Source: Planctomycetota bacterium
Lineage (GTDB): Bacteria > Planctomycetota > UBA1135 > GCA-002686595
Assembly (NCBI GenBank): GCA_027623615.1
Contig: JAQBVH010000041.1
Span: 1-11,007, forward strand
Length of the DNA stretch: 11,007 nt
Reading direction: 5' to 3'
The translations under genes were made by a program, and so were the position numbers. Below the pieces are notes generated by a model. The model had not been told where the DNA came from. It saw only the letters and a list, made by a program, of their open reading frames with translations, and did not search any database. Below are positions 1 through 7,114 of the stretch, one piece after another (position 1 is the stretch's first letter; every line of letters starts with the position of its first letter).

Positions 1-89
1 GGGTAGCCGGCCTCCCCCGCCCCCGCCACGCCCAACGGGCCTTGGATACCCTCGATGCTTCCTCGCGGCGGTCGCGCATTCAACGCGAA

Positions 90-120
90 CGGCCCGCGTG
101 GAGTCGCTCCACGCGGGCCG
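90..120 (-). terminator. Strong hairpin, probable terminator of the subtilase gene
   Basis: A perfect inverted repeat forms a 14-bp GC-rich stem (90-103 with 107-120) closed by a 3-base loop TCG. It begins 22 bases beyond the TAG stop of the minus-strand subtilase gene. Read on the minus strand the hairpin is followed by TTCGCGTTG, only a weak T tract, so an intrinsic terminator is likely but not textbook. On the plus strand no T tract follows. A role as an mRNA 3'-end stabiliser is the alternative. Confidence 0.65.
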
Positions 121-142
121 CAGCGTGAGGGCTCGCAGCCGT

Positions 143-2008
143 CTACGGGGTGACCGTGTAGGCGGTGCCCGCGGTCAGCAACGCGCCGAAGCTGTTGGCC
201 GCATCACGGGACCACCACTGGCAGTTGACCGTGGTGCCGGGGACCGACAGGAAGCCTGCCGGGGTGCCACCGAGGGCACCCGCAGCGAAGGCGTTCATGT
301 CGAACGAGGCCGTGCCGTCGCACATGCCGGCCGCACCGGTCGTGCCGACCGGGTTGCCGCGCAGGATGCTCGCGACGCACAGGCTACCGCCGAGCAGCGG
401 CGTGTTCGCCGAGCCCTGGTCGGTGTAGACCATCAGCGCGAGGCCGTTGCCAGGCAGGTTGTTCGCGTTGACCGTGAAGCCCGAGGTCTTGCTCGCGCGC
501 GGGTTGCCGGCGGTCCAGATGGTCGGGACCGTGCCGCAGGAGTTCACCTTGGGCGCGCAGAAGTTGCCGTTCGAGAGCGCGACGTCGACGGCCGCCAGGC
601 AGTCGATGCGGCCGGCTCCGTAGACGTTGTCCTTGCCGCTCGTTCCGAGGTCCACCGCGGTCCCCTCCAGGATCGCCTTGACACCGAATTGATCGAGGGT
701 CGGGTCGGCTTGCAGGAGCAGCGCCGCCGCGCCCGCGGTGTGCGGCGTCGCCATCGACGTCCCGGCGAAGGTGGTGTACCCGCTGCAGAGGTTGTGGGAC
801 ACGGTGGCGTTGCCCTCGGCGCAGACGTCGGGCTTCGTGAGGCCGGGAGGGAAGGGGTGATCGTTGTAGGGCGCGATGTTCTGCCACGTCACCGGCCCGC
901 GGCTCGAGAAGCCCGAGATCAGGTCGTTGCAGCTGACCGAGCCGGCCGTGATCACGTCCGGGACATCACCCGGGGTGCGCACGTTGTCCGGGTCGTTGAT
1001 GCTGCCGCCCTCGTTACCGGCGGCGTAGATGACTACCAGGCCGGTCGCGATCGCGTTCTCGCAGGTCATGCGCCAGGTGACGCGGTCGGGATTGGTGTTG
1101 TGGGGCCAACCCAGGCTGGCCGTCGAGATGTCCGCGCCGTTGTCCACGGCGTACTGCATCCCGTCCCACACGGTCTGCTCGCCCGAGAAGCTGTTCCAGA
1201 ACTTGCAGGTCATGATCCGGGCGCCGGGGGCGACGCCGCTGGCGGTCCCGCCCGTCCCGTCACCAGCGACGGTTCCGGAGACGTGCGAACCGTGCCCGAA
1301 GGTATCGTCGATGTTGCTGTTGTTGCTCTCGAAGTTCCAGCCACGGACATCGTCGATGAACCCGTTGTTGTCATCGTCGATGTTGTTGCCCGGGATCTCG
1401 TCCGCGTTCCGCCACAGACGATCGTTGATGTCCGGATGGCTGACGCAGATGCCCGTGTCGATCACGGCCACGGTCACGCCGGCGCCGTTGATGCCGCGCT
1501 GGTTCCAGACGTCCGGGGCGTTGATCAGGTCCAGGCCGCAGGTCGGGGTCCCCGCCGGGGCGGCCAAGGGCATGGTCGTCAGGATGTCGTGAATCTGGAG
1601 CTTGACGTTGCGGTGCACGTAGGAGACGTCCCCGCGCGAGGCGAGCTCATGCACGACGGCCGGCGTGACCTCGGCGCCGATCATGTTGTGCAGCCAGAAC
1701 GGGTTGACGCCCTGGGCGTTCCGCTCGGCGAGGAGCGCCAGGAGCTCGCCCTGGGTCTGCGCCGCGACCTGCTTGAGGTAGGCGACGGTGACTTCGCGGC
1801 GCTCGGCCTTGGTCAGCCCGGCGGCCAGCGCGTACAGCTCGGCGGTCTGAACGTGATCCGCCAGCACGATCGTGACCGGGATCAGGTCGTCCGCGGCGGC
1901 GGCGGCGAGCACGGAGGGGAGGTCTCCGCGGAGCTTGTCGTTCAGCTCCTGAGCGAGGGAGGGCGTCGCCAGGAGGGCGACGATGGGAAGCAAGCGATGG
2001 ATGCGCAT
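143..2008 (-). CDS. Secreted subtilisin-like serine protease (peptidase S8) with planctomycete-type C-terminal domain
   Basis: Predicted secreted endopeptidase of 621 aa. Residues 1-20 form a signal peptide (MRIHRLLPIVALLATPSLAQ). Residues about 25-140 resemble an inhibitor-I9-like propeptide that would fold the enzyme and be cleaved. The catalytic domain (about 160-480) shows the complete triad: Asp184 in AVIDTG, His239 in GHGSHVSG, Ser418 in GTSMATPH, with oxyanion Asn332 in AAGNEGG. The Asp-rich stretch 207-226 (DDDNNGFIDD) is typical of extracellular S8 enzymes and may bind calcium. Residues about 484-621 form a separate Cys-containing domain (FCAPKVNSCG at the start, CQWWSRD near the end) of a kind I associate with secreted planctomycete proteins; its job (adhesion, sorting or surface display) is unknown. 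The start is the only one that begins a proper signal peptide. It faces the sulfatase at 2230 divergently. Substrate cannot be told from sequence. Confidence 0.95.
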   Translation of the reverse strand: MRIHRLLPIVALLATPSLAQELNDKLRGDLPSVLAAAAADDLIPVTIVLADHVQTAELYALAAGLTKAERREVTVAYLKQVAAQTQGELLALLAERNAQGVNPFWLHNMIGAEVTPAVVHELASRGDVSYVHRNVKLQIHDILTTMPLAAPAGTPTCGLDLINAPDVWNQRGINGAGVTVAVIDTGICVSHPDINDRLWRNADEIPGNNIDDDNNGFIDDVRGWNFESNNSNIDDTFGHGSHVSGTVAGDGTGGTASGVAPGARIMTCKFWNSFSGEQTVWDGMQYAVDNGADISTASLGWPHNTNPDRVTWRMTCENAIATGLVVIYAAGNEGGSINDPDNVRTPGDVPDVITAGSVSCNDLISGFSSRGPVTWQNIAPYNDHPFPPGLTKPDVCAEGNATVSHNLCSGYTTFAGTSMATPHTAGAAALLLQADPTLDQFGVKAILEGTAVDLGTSGKDNVYGAGRIDCLAAVDVALSNGNFCAPKVNSCGTVPTIWTAGNPRASKTSGFTVNANNLPGNGLALMVYTDQGSANTPLLGGSLCVASILRGNPVGTTGAAGMCDGTASFDMNAFAAGALGGTPAGFLSVPGTTVNCQWWSRDAANSFGALLTAGTAYTVTP

Positions 2009-2080
2009 GGGATCTCGGTGTCAGGCGAGAGGTCGAAGGGGGTGTGCCAGGCTGGGACGGGTTCCGGCGCCAGCGCGTCG

Positions 2081-2086
2081 AGCCTA
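2081..2086 (-). promoter_or_regulatory. Candidate -10 box for the subtilase gene
   Basis: Minus-strand TAGGCT matches the TAnnCT hexamer found directly before six other starts here, but it lies 72 bases upstream of the ATG, so the subtilase mRNA would carry a leader of roughly 65 bases. No convincing -35 box is visible. Tentative. Confidence 0.25.
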
Positions 2087-2218
2087 GCAGAGGTGTTCCG
2101 AGTTCTGGGTCACTTGTTCAGGCACCCTCGCAGAAGCCATACGCAGCCTGGCGCCCGGCTGCGGCGCTCCCCCAGCTCCGCCTCGCATGGACACATGGCG
2201 TGGGGCACCCCGGCCCGC

Positions 2219-2224
2219 TACGCT
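2219..2224 (+). promoter_or_regulatory. TAnnCT -10 box at the start of the N-sulfatase-like gene
   Basis: TACGCT lies 5 bases before the ATG at 2230. Transcription normally begins about 6-8 bases after a -10 box, which would place the 5' end at or inside the start codon (leaderless mRNA). No Shine-Dalgarno sequence precedes this ATG. The same arrangement recurs at five other genes in the window. Confidence 0.5.
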
Positions 2225-2229
2225 TAGTC

Positions 2230-3645
2230 ATGCTCGCGGCGACAACGATCCTCTCCCTGACCGCTCTGGTCATCCCGCAGGACGCGCCTGGGAAGCAGCC
2301 GCCCAACATCCTGCTCCTGACCGCGGACGATCTCCTGGTGGAGGCCGTCGGCGTCTTCGGGTGCCCCACCGAGGGGACGACCCCGCACATCGACGCGCTG
2401 GCTGCCCAGGGTCTGCGCTTCGAACACGCCCACGTCGTGATCGCCTCGTGCCGTCCCAGTCGCAACGCGATGCTGACCGGGCGCTACCCGCATCTGATCG
2501 GCGGCGGGGGCTTCGAAGACGTCGCCGTCCCGGGCATCCCGATGTTGCCCGCCCTCCTGGCCGAAGCGGGCTACGTCACCGGCGTGCTCGGCAAGGCCGA
2601 TCACTCGACCCCCAACGAGGAGCTGACCTGGGACCACTTCGTGCAGCCCACCGACCTCGGGGATGGACGCAGCCCGGAGCTCTACGCGGCGGCGACCACG
2701 GCCGTCTTGGTCCAGGCACAGGAGGAGGAGCGTCCGTTCTTCCTGATGGTCAACACCCACGATCCGCACCGCCCGTTCTTCAGGGCGGGTGACATCAAGC
2801 GCACCCAGGGTCAGGCGACGCGGCCGATGCGCCCCTCGCGGATCTATGAGGCGGAGGAGGTCACGCCCCCCGGTTTCCTCCCGGACCTGCCCGAGGTGCG
2901 CACCGAGTACGCTCGCTATCTCAGCTCGGTCCGCCGCGCCGATGACGTGGTAGGAGCGGTCCTGGCCACCCTGGAAGAGGCGCAGGTGGCCTCGAACACG
3001 ATCGTCGTGTTCCTCTCGGACCACGGGCCGCCGCTGCCCTTCGCGAAGAGCAACTGCTGGCGTGCGAGCACACGCACGCCGCTGATCGTGCGCTGGCCGA
3101 ACCACGTCGCCGCGGGGGCCCTCGACGCCGAGCACCTCGTCTCGAGCCTGGACCTGATGCCGACCCTGGTGCGCGCGGCCGGACTGGAGCTCCCGCAACA
3201 CCTCGATGGGCGTGACCTCGGTCCGCTCCTGCGTGGGGAAGCGCCCGAGGCGTGGCGTGAGCATGTCTTCACGCAGTTCCACCGGACGGTGTCGCAGCAC
3301 GAGTATCCGATGCGCGCCGTGCTCACCCGGCGCCACTCCTACGTGTTCAACCCCTGGTCCGACGGGAGGCTGCAGTTCCGTTGCGAGTCGATGGGAGGCC
3401 TCACGTGGGGAGCGATGGAGCGCGCCGCGGCGGACGATCCTGCTGTGGCGCTGCGGGTGCAGCTCTATCAGCTGCGCCTGACCGAGGAGCTCTACGACCA
3501 CGCGAGCGACCCCTGGAGCCTGGTCAACCTCGCCCAGGAGGAGGACCACGCCCAGACCAAGACCGCCCTGCGCGGCGCGCTGCTCACATGGATGGAGCGG
3601 CACGACGATCGGGTCCTCGAGCAGCTGCGCGCGGTCGTGGACTGA
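2230..3645 (+). CDS. Secreted type I sulfatase, heparan N-sulfatase (SGSH)-like
   Basis: Predicted sulfatase of 471 aa hydrolysing a sulfate ester or sulfamide, exported by an uncharged N-terminal signal (MLAATTILSLTALVIPQ). Visible active-site elements: metal ligands Asp33-Asp34 (TADD), the formylglycine motif Cys74-R-P-S-Arg78 followed by LTGRYP, Lys122, His177 in THDPH, and Asp264-His265 with Lys273. Overall layout, including HDPHR, YPMRAV (360-364) and ELYDHASDP near the C-terminus, matches N-sulfoglucosamine sulfohydrolases better than arylsulfatases, so N-sulfated glucosamine is a reasonable substrate guess. Oddity: the usual GKxH is GKADH here, shifting the histidine by one. Cys74 must be converted to formylglycine by an FGE or radical-SAM enzyme encoded elsewhere. 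The frame is open back to 2044, but the signal peptide and the TACGCT box select 2230. It converges with a second sulfatase. Confidence 0.93.
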   Translation: MLAATTILSLTALVIPQDAPGKQPPNILLLTADDLLVEAVGVFGCPTEGTTPHIDALAAQGLRFEHAHVVIASCRPSRNAMLTGRYPHLIGGGGFEDVAVPGIPMLPALLAEAGYVTGVLGKADHSTPNEELTWDHFVQPTDLGDGRSPELYAAATTAVLVQAQEEERPFFLMVNTHDPHRPFFRAGDIKRTQGQATRPMRPSRIYEAEEVTPPGFLPDLPEVRTEYARYLSSVRRADDVVGAVLATLEEAQVASNTIVVFLSDHGPPLPFAKSNCWRASTRTPLIVRWPNHVAAGALDAEHLVSSLDLMPTLVRAAGLELPQHLDGRDLGPLLRGEAPEAWREHVFTQFHRTVSQHEYPMRAVLTRRHSYVFNPWSDGRLQFRCESMGGLTWGAMERAAADDPAVALRVQLYQLRLTEELYDHASDPWSLVNLAQEEDHAQTKTALRGALLTWMERHDDRVLEQLRAVVD

Positions 3646-3646
3646 A

Positions 3647-4969
3647 CTACTCGTCGTCGTCCTTGTAGCGACCCCACAGGGGCTTGCGCAGGGTTGCCGA
3701 CCAGGTGGCGTGCCGCGCCGACAGCGCTGCGAGGCGCTCGGTGTGTTCGGCGGCCACGTTGCTGGCTTCGCCCGGGTCGGCGCGCAGGTCGTAGAGCTCG
3801 GCGTCACCCGACACGGGCAAGACCAGCTTCCAGTGGTCCTCGAGGAGCGCCCCGCTGCCCTGCCGACGCCAGTACAGGTCCCGCGACGGTAGCGACGCCT
3901 CGGTGCCGCGCAACCACGGACCGAGGTCGATCCCGTCCAGGTCGGGGATCGCGCCGCCGGCCAGCCCTAGCGCCGTCGGCGCAAGATCGAGCAAGGAGAC
4001 GACGCCATCGAGTTTCGTTCCAGGCGTGATCGTGCCCGGCCAGCGCGCGAAGAGCGGCACGCGCACGCCACCCTCGTACGCCAGCCCCTTCCCGCCGCGC
4101 AGGTCACCATTGTCCGCGGTGTTCTCCTCGGAACCCCCGTGGTCGCTGGTGAAGATCACGAGGGTCTGCTGCGCGATGCCGCGCTCGTCGATCGCTGCCA
4201 GGACCCTGCCGACCGCGTCGTCCATGGCCTCTGCCATCGCGACATACCGGCGGCGACGTAGAGGCTCCACCTCCGCGTGGGCGGCGAGGCGCTCCTCGGG
4301 CGCCTGCATCGGACCATGCACCGCGCTGAACGCGAGCACGAGGAAGAAGGGCTCGTCCTTCTTGCTCGCGCTGACGTAGCGCGCCGCCACCGCGCCGAGC
4401 TCGTCGGTGAGGTACGTGAACTCCTCCGCGACCAGCTCCCCGTCGATCTGCAGGGCCTCGTCCGGCTTGGCCTCGGGCTTGGGCCAGTAGGCGCGCGAGC
4501 CTGCCAGGAACCCGTGGAAGTGGTCGAAGCCGTGCTCCATGGGATGCGCGGCCTCCCCCCAACCGAGGTGCCACTTGCCGACCAGGGCCGTGTGGTATCC
4601 GGCGGCGCGCAGGGACTCGGGCAAGGTCTGTACCCGCGCGGGCAGGCCCTGGAACTGGAACTGGCCCCGGGGCAGGTTTGGTCGGCTCTTGTAGACGTTC
4701 GACTCGAAGCCGAAGCGCTGGGGGTAGCAGCCGGTCAGGAGGCCCGCCCGCGAGGGACCGCAGATCGCGCTGGCGGCGTAGGCACGGGAGCAGCGCAGCC
4801 CGCCCGCAGCCAAGGTATCGATATGAGGTGTCGCCACCTGGTCGCTGCCGTGCAGGGACAGGTCCGCGTAGCCGAGGTCGTCGGCGACGAAGAGGATGAT
4901 GTTGGGTCGCGGCGCGTCCTCCTGGGCGCTGAGGAGCGAGGCGAAGCACACGAGGAGCAAGGCGCGCAT
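3647..4969 (-). CDS. Secreted type I sulfatase, arylsulfatase A-like family
   Basis: Predicted formylglycine-dependent sulfatase of 440 aa with a short signal peptide (MRALLLVCFASLLSAQ). Active-site elements: Asp30-Asp31 (VADDLGYADL), Cys70-G-P-S-Arg74 with LLTGCYPQRFG, Lys132 and His134 in GKWHLG, His218, Asp276-His277 in TSDHGG, and Lys294 in RGGKG. The C-terminal strand ends ELYDLRADPGEASN, a standard sulfatase signature, and the last residues are acidic (DDDE). Motif details differ from the neighbouring sulfatase, so the two are likely different subfamilies acting on different sulfate positions rather than a recent duplication. Substrate cannot be assigned. Its stop lies 1 base from the stop of the plus-strand sulfatase. 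The frame is open upstream to a GTG at 5140, but that extension is Pro/Gly/Arg-rich and would bury the signal peptide; ATG at 4969 also has a TAnnCT box 6 bases before it. Confidence 0.94.
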   Translation of the reverse strand: MRALLLVCFASLLSAQEDAPRPNIILFVADDLGYADLSLHGSDQVATPHIDTLAAGGLRCSRAYAASAICGPSRAGLLTGCYPQRFGFESNVYKSRPNLPRGQFQFQGLPARVQTLPESLRAAGYHTALVGKWHLGWGEAAHPMEHGFDHFHGFLAGSRAYWPKPEAKPDEALQIDGELVAEEFTYLTDELGAVAARYVSASKKDEPFFLVLAFSAVHGPMQAPEERLAAHAEVEPLRRRRYVAMAEAMDDAVGRVLAAIDERGIAQQTLVIFTSDHGGSEENTADNGDLRGGKGLAYEGGVRVPLFARWPGTITPGTKLDGVVSLLDLAPTALGLAGGAIPDLDGIDLGPWLRGTEASLPSRDLYWRRQGSGALLEDHWKLVLPVSGDAELYDLRADPGEASNVAAEHTERLAALSARHATWSATLRKPLWGRYKDDDE

Positions 4970-4975
4970 GCAGTC

Positions 4976-4981
4976 AGGGTA
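4976..4981 (-). promoter_or_regulatory. TAnnCT -10 box at the start of the arylsulfatase-like gene
   Basis: On the minus strand TACCCT is followed by 6 bases and the ATG at 4969. No Shine-Dalgarno sequence fits in between, so a leaderless transcript is inferred. The box lies in the 229-base spacer behind the SGNH gene, which suggests the sulfatase has its own promoter. Confidence 0.5.
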
Positions 4982-5198
4982 GCTCACTGGGGCGGCGCGG
5001 GGCTGCAGCCGAGCTCGAGGAGCCCCCCCGAGACCTGCGCGAGCGCCCCCGCCTCCCGGCGGCGTCCCTCCCCGGACCAGGGGCCGTGGCTCCTCGGGCG
5101 CCTGATTGCCGCGGTCCAACCCCGGGTGCGAGTCCAGCACGAGCGGGCCGTCTCGTTCGATGAGCGTGCGCGCATGCCGCCGCGCTCGAACGACCGCC

Positions 5199-6485
5199 CT
5201 ACTCGGTGTGAGCGAGGACGAACTCGCCGATCGCCCGCGCGAGGAGCTGGTTGCCGAGTTCGTTGAAGTGGCAACAATCGTCGATGTAGAGCGCGCTCTC
5301 TTGCTCGGCGAAGACGCCGGTCAGGTCCGCGTACGCGACCCCCGCTCCCAGCAACTCCTCACCGGCCGGCCGCAGGGCCGCGTAGCCCGCCGCCGCGTGA
5401 CGGCCATAGACGTGCTCGCGATCGATCGCCACTTCGCGCTCCTGCGCGCTCAAGGGCTTGGACCCCTCGACGTACTGGTTGGGCTGGAGAACGTGGTAGT
5501 AGTCGATTCCGTTCGCCACGCAGAGCCGGTGGAGCTGCAGCGAGCTGTCCCGCCAGATCGCCGCCAAGGCCTCGGGTCCGTTCGCTCGCGCTCGACCCCT
5601 GGGGTCGGCCACCGGCTCCGCGCGCAGGGCGACCTCGAGCGCGCGTTCCGCCCGGGCGAGGTCACGGTCGCGCCACGACCAGACCGCGCGGCGGGTCCAC
5701 GACCAGCGCAGCTGGGAGCGCAGGGCCGCGTCGGCGTGGTGGGCGCGCTGCCGGCGAACGTAGGCGAGCTCCCCGAGCATCGGGGTCGCGACCTCGGCGT
5801 CGTAGGCCCGGAAGAACCAGTCACGTGGGTAGGCGCGGTCGACGCCCTTGAGGGCGTTGCCCGAGGCGTGCAGGGTCACCTCGTTGAAGCCGTCGATGTT
5901 GACCAGCAGGTCGAGGTGACCGCCGAGGGCGAGCAGGTAGCTGAGGGCCATCAGCTGCTGGGGCTGCTTGTAGCCGCCGAAGGCGAGCACGACGAAGCGT
6001 ACGCGCTTGCCCTCGAAGCTCGGGTGCAGGGCCAGCTGCGACGCGAGCTCCTTGCGTCCGTGCTGGGCGAACAGGCCGGCCACCGAACCGCCCGTGATGC
6101 CGACGACCAGGCTGTCCTCGGCCTCGTCGTGGATCGGGGAGTCGGGTCGATCGAAGCCGGGATCGTTGAGCCAGACCCCATCGTCGAGGCGAATGCGCGC
6201 CGAGGAACGCGGCAGGTAGCCGACGTAGGGGTGGAGGACCTCCCGGCGCAGGTGCTCCGGGCCGCGATGCAGGCTCCCCTCGTCGGCGGCTCCGCCCTCC
6301 TCGGCCAAGGCACCGGCGCGGGCGCGCAGCTGCTCGGTCACCCAGGCTCCGCTCGGGCGAGCACCGCGCAGCTTCCAGAGCACGACGAACCCGGCACCCT
6401 CGGCCAGGACCGCAAGGAGCACGAGCGAGAGCAGCAGTTTCCACGCGCGAAGTCGCCGCGCAGGAGCGTCGGGGGGAGCGCCCAT
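5199..6485 (-). CDS. Membrane-anchored SGNH/GDSL hydrolase-like protein
   Basis: A 428-aa protein with an Arg/Lys-rich N-terminus (MGAPPDAPARRLRAWK) and one hydrophobic helix at about 17-37, consistent with a signal anchor that leaves the bulk outside the cytoplasm. SGNH blocks can be followed in order: Ser134 in GITGGSVAG (nucleophile), Gly170/171 in AFGGYKQPQQL, Asn201 in IDGFNE, and Asp403-x-x-His406 in DDCCHFNELGN (catalytic Asp and His). These make an active ester hydrolase or acyltransferase plausible. A helical Arg/Trp/Ala-rich insert (about 225-320, with WSWTRR and VWSWRD) separates blocks III and V and is not something I recognise. Such proteins often handle O-acetyl or other acyl groups on glycans, which would suit the neighbouring sulfatases, but no substrate is shown. 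Adjacent Cys404-Cys405 in the active-site motif is unusual. Starts divergently to the small gene at 6558. Confidence 0.85.
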   Translation of the reverse strand: MGAPPDAPARRLRAWKLLLSLVLLAVLAEGAGFVVLWKLRGARPSGAWVTEQLRARAGALAEEGGAADEGSLHRGPEHLRREVLHPYVGYLPRSSARIRLDDGVWLNDPGFDRPDSPIHDEAEDSLVVGITGGSVAGLFAQHGRKELASQLALHPSFEGKRVRFVVLAFGGYKQPQQLMALSYLLALGGHLDLLVNIDGFNEVTLHASGNALKGVDRAYPRDWFFRAYDAEVATPMLGELAYVRRQRAHHADAALRSQLRWSWTRRAVWSWRDRDLARAERALEVALRAEPVADPRGRARANGPEALAAIWRDSSLQLHRLCVANGIDYYHVLQPNQYVEGSKPLSAQEREVAIDREHVYGRHAAAGYAALRPAGEELLGAGVAYADLTGVFAEQESALYIDDCCHFNELGNQLLARAIGEFVLAHTE

Positions 6486-6493
6486 GGATCAAC

Positions 6494-6499
6494 AGCTTA
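6494..6499 (-). promoter_or_regulatory. TAnnCT -10 box at the start of the SGNH gene
   Basis: On the minus strand TAAGCT is followed by 8 bases and the ATG at 6485. This is the longest spacing of the six such boxes and still allows a leaderless or near-leaderless transcript. Confidence 0.45.
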
Positions 6500-6545
6500 C
6501 GGACTGCTCCTCGCAGCGGCGTGAATGTCCGCGGGTCGGCCGGCG

Positions 6546-6551
6546 TATGCT
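6546..6551 (+). promoter_or_regulatory. TAnnCT -10 box at the start of the 82-aa protein gene
   Basis: TATGCT is followed by 6 bases and the ATG at 6558. It supports this ATG over the in-frame ATG at 6525, which lies upstream of the box. Only 46 bases separate it from the oppositely oriented box of the SGNH gene, so the two promoters are back to back. Confidence 0.5.
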
Positions 6552-6557
6552 CTCGGC

Positions 6558-6806
6558 ATGGCCACCATCCTTCGTCACCGCGAGTCGGGCGAGCGGTACA
6601 TCCTCATCGGCTCGGGGCTCGGCATGTTTCGCTCCGTCAAGCCCCACTGGTTCTTCGGAAACATGGGGCAGGAGAAGCAAGAGGGTGTGCACCCCTGCGT
6701 CGCCGTCTCCGACGCAGCGGGCAAGCTGAGGTGGTTCGACTCGGAGGACATGGAGCTCGTCTCGGTCAACGGCATGCCGCCCGCCGAGGCCCTGGCCGGG
6801 GCCTGA
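6558..6806 (+). CDS. Small protein of unknown function (82 aa)
   Basis: I do not recognise this family with certainty. The 82-aa product begins MATILRHRESGERYILIGSG, has no signal peptide or membrane helix, and is probably cytoplasmic. It is rich in aromatic and Gly residues (GMFRSVKPHWFFGNMGQEKQ) followed by a segment with alternating hydrophobics (VAVSDAAGKLRWFDSEDMELVSV), which reads like a compact beta-sheet domain. Hydrophobic/polar alternation and third-position G/C preference support real coding. The gene is divergent from the SGNH gene with 72 bases between start codons and is followed 86 bases later by a small membrane protein gene on the same strand. An in-frame ATG at 6525 would add 11 residues but lies upstream of the TATGCT box. 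Confidence 0.7.
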   Translation: MATILRHRESGERYILIGSGLGMFRSVKPHWFFGNMGQEKQEGVHPCVAVSDAAGKLRWFDSEDMELVSVNGMPPAEALAGA

Positions 6807-6892
6807 TCCTGCTCCGCCCTACGCCACTGTCCCCAGGCTGATGGACCCTTCGGCCACCGCCTCCTGGCAAGCGCGGCGTCGATGGTGGTGTG

Positions 6893-7114
6893 ATGCCGAC
6901 GCACCATCCCCACCTCGCTCGCAACCTCACGCTGACCTACCTCGCCCTCGTCGCGTCCCTCAGCGTGTTCGCCGTGTGGCCGTCCCTCGCCCTGGGCGAG
7001 TGGACCACCCTGGTGATCACGATGTACTGGACGTTGCTCCTGGCCGGAATCGTCGCGGTCTATGCAGTGACGGTGGTCTGCTTCGGCGGCGAGGACGACG
7101 CTCACTCCGCGTAG
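6893..7114 (+). CDS. Small two-helix membrane protein, unknown function
   Basis: A 73-aa product with a His/Pro-containing N-terminus (MPTHHPHLARN), a hydrophobic helix at about 12-34, a short polar turn (GEW), a second helix at about 40-64, and an acidic tail (GGEDDAHSA). The pattern fits a helical hairpin in the inner membrane. No motif identifies a function. A GTG directly upstream (6890) could add one residue. A weak Shine-Dalgarno-like GGTGGTG (6884-6890) sits just before the ATG, and there is no TAnnCT box, so it may be co-transcribed with the 82-aa gene. Its last 13 bases overlap the 3' end of the convergent hexosaminidase gene. Hydropathy is the main support; a spurious reading frame is possible. 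Confidence 0.6.
   Translation: MPTHHPHLARNLTLTYLALVASLSVFAVWPSLALGEWTTLVITMYWTLLLAGIVAVYAVTVVCFGGEDDAHSA

Noticed and set aside
1..89. Possible gene end or start at the left edge
   Set aside because: No frame gives a convincing protein fragment in this short stretch; nothing is supported before the hairpin at 90.
98..2227. Very long open frame on the plus strand opposite the subtilase
   Set aside because: Its product is Arg/Gly/Val-rich without domain motifs, and the opposite strand encodes a protease with an intact triad and signal peptide; long antisense frames are common in GC-rich genes.
2044..2229. 62-residue upstream extension of the N-sulfatase-like gene
   Set aside because: It would bury a good signal peptide and lies upstream of the TACGCT box next to the ATG at 2230.
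4946..4948. Cys8 of the arylsulfatase-like signal peptide as a lipoprotein cysteine
   Set aside because: It is too close to the N-terminus and preceded by Val rather than Ala/Gly/Ser, so it does not fit a lipobox; a normal signal peptide ending SAQ is more likely.
4970..5198. Coding-like stretches in two minus-strand frames between the SGNH and arylsulfatase genes, possible frameshifted gene remnant
   Set aside because: Open frames exist (one ends in TGA at 4984), but the peptides are Pro/Gly/Arg-rich with no recognisable motif, and high GC alone makes such frames frequent. I treat this 229-base stretch as intergenic; only the TACCCT box is supported in it.
6525..6557. Upstream ATG for the 82-aa protein
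   Set aside because: It precedes the TATGCT box, adds 11 residues of no clear value, and has no Shine-Dalgarno sequence.
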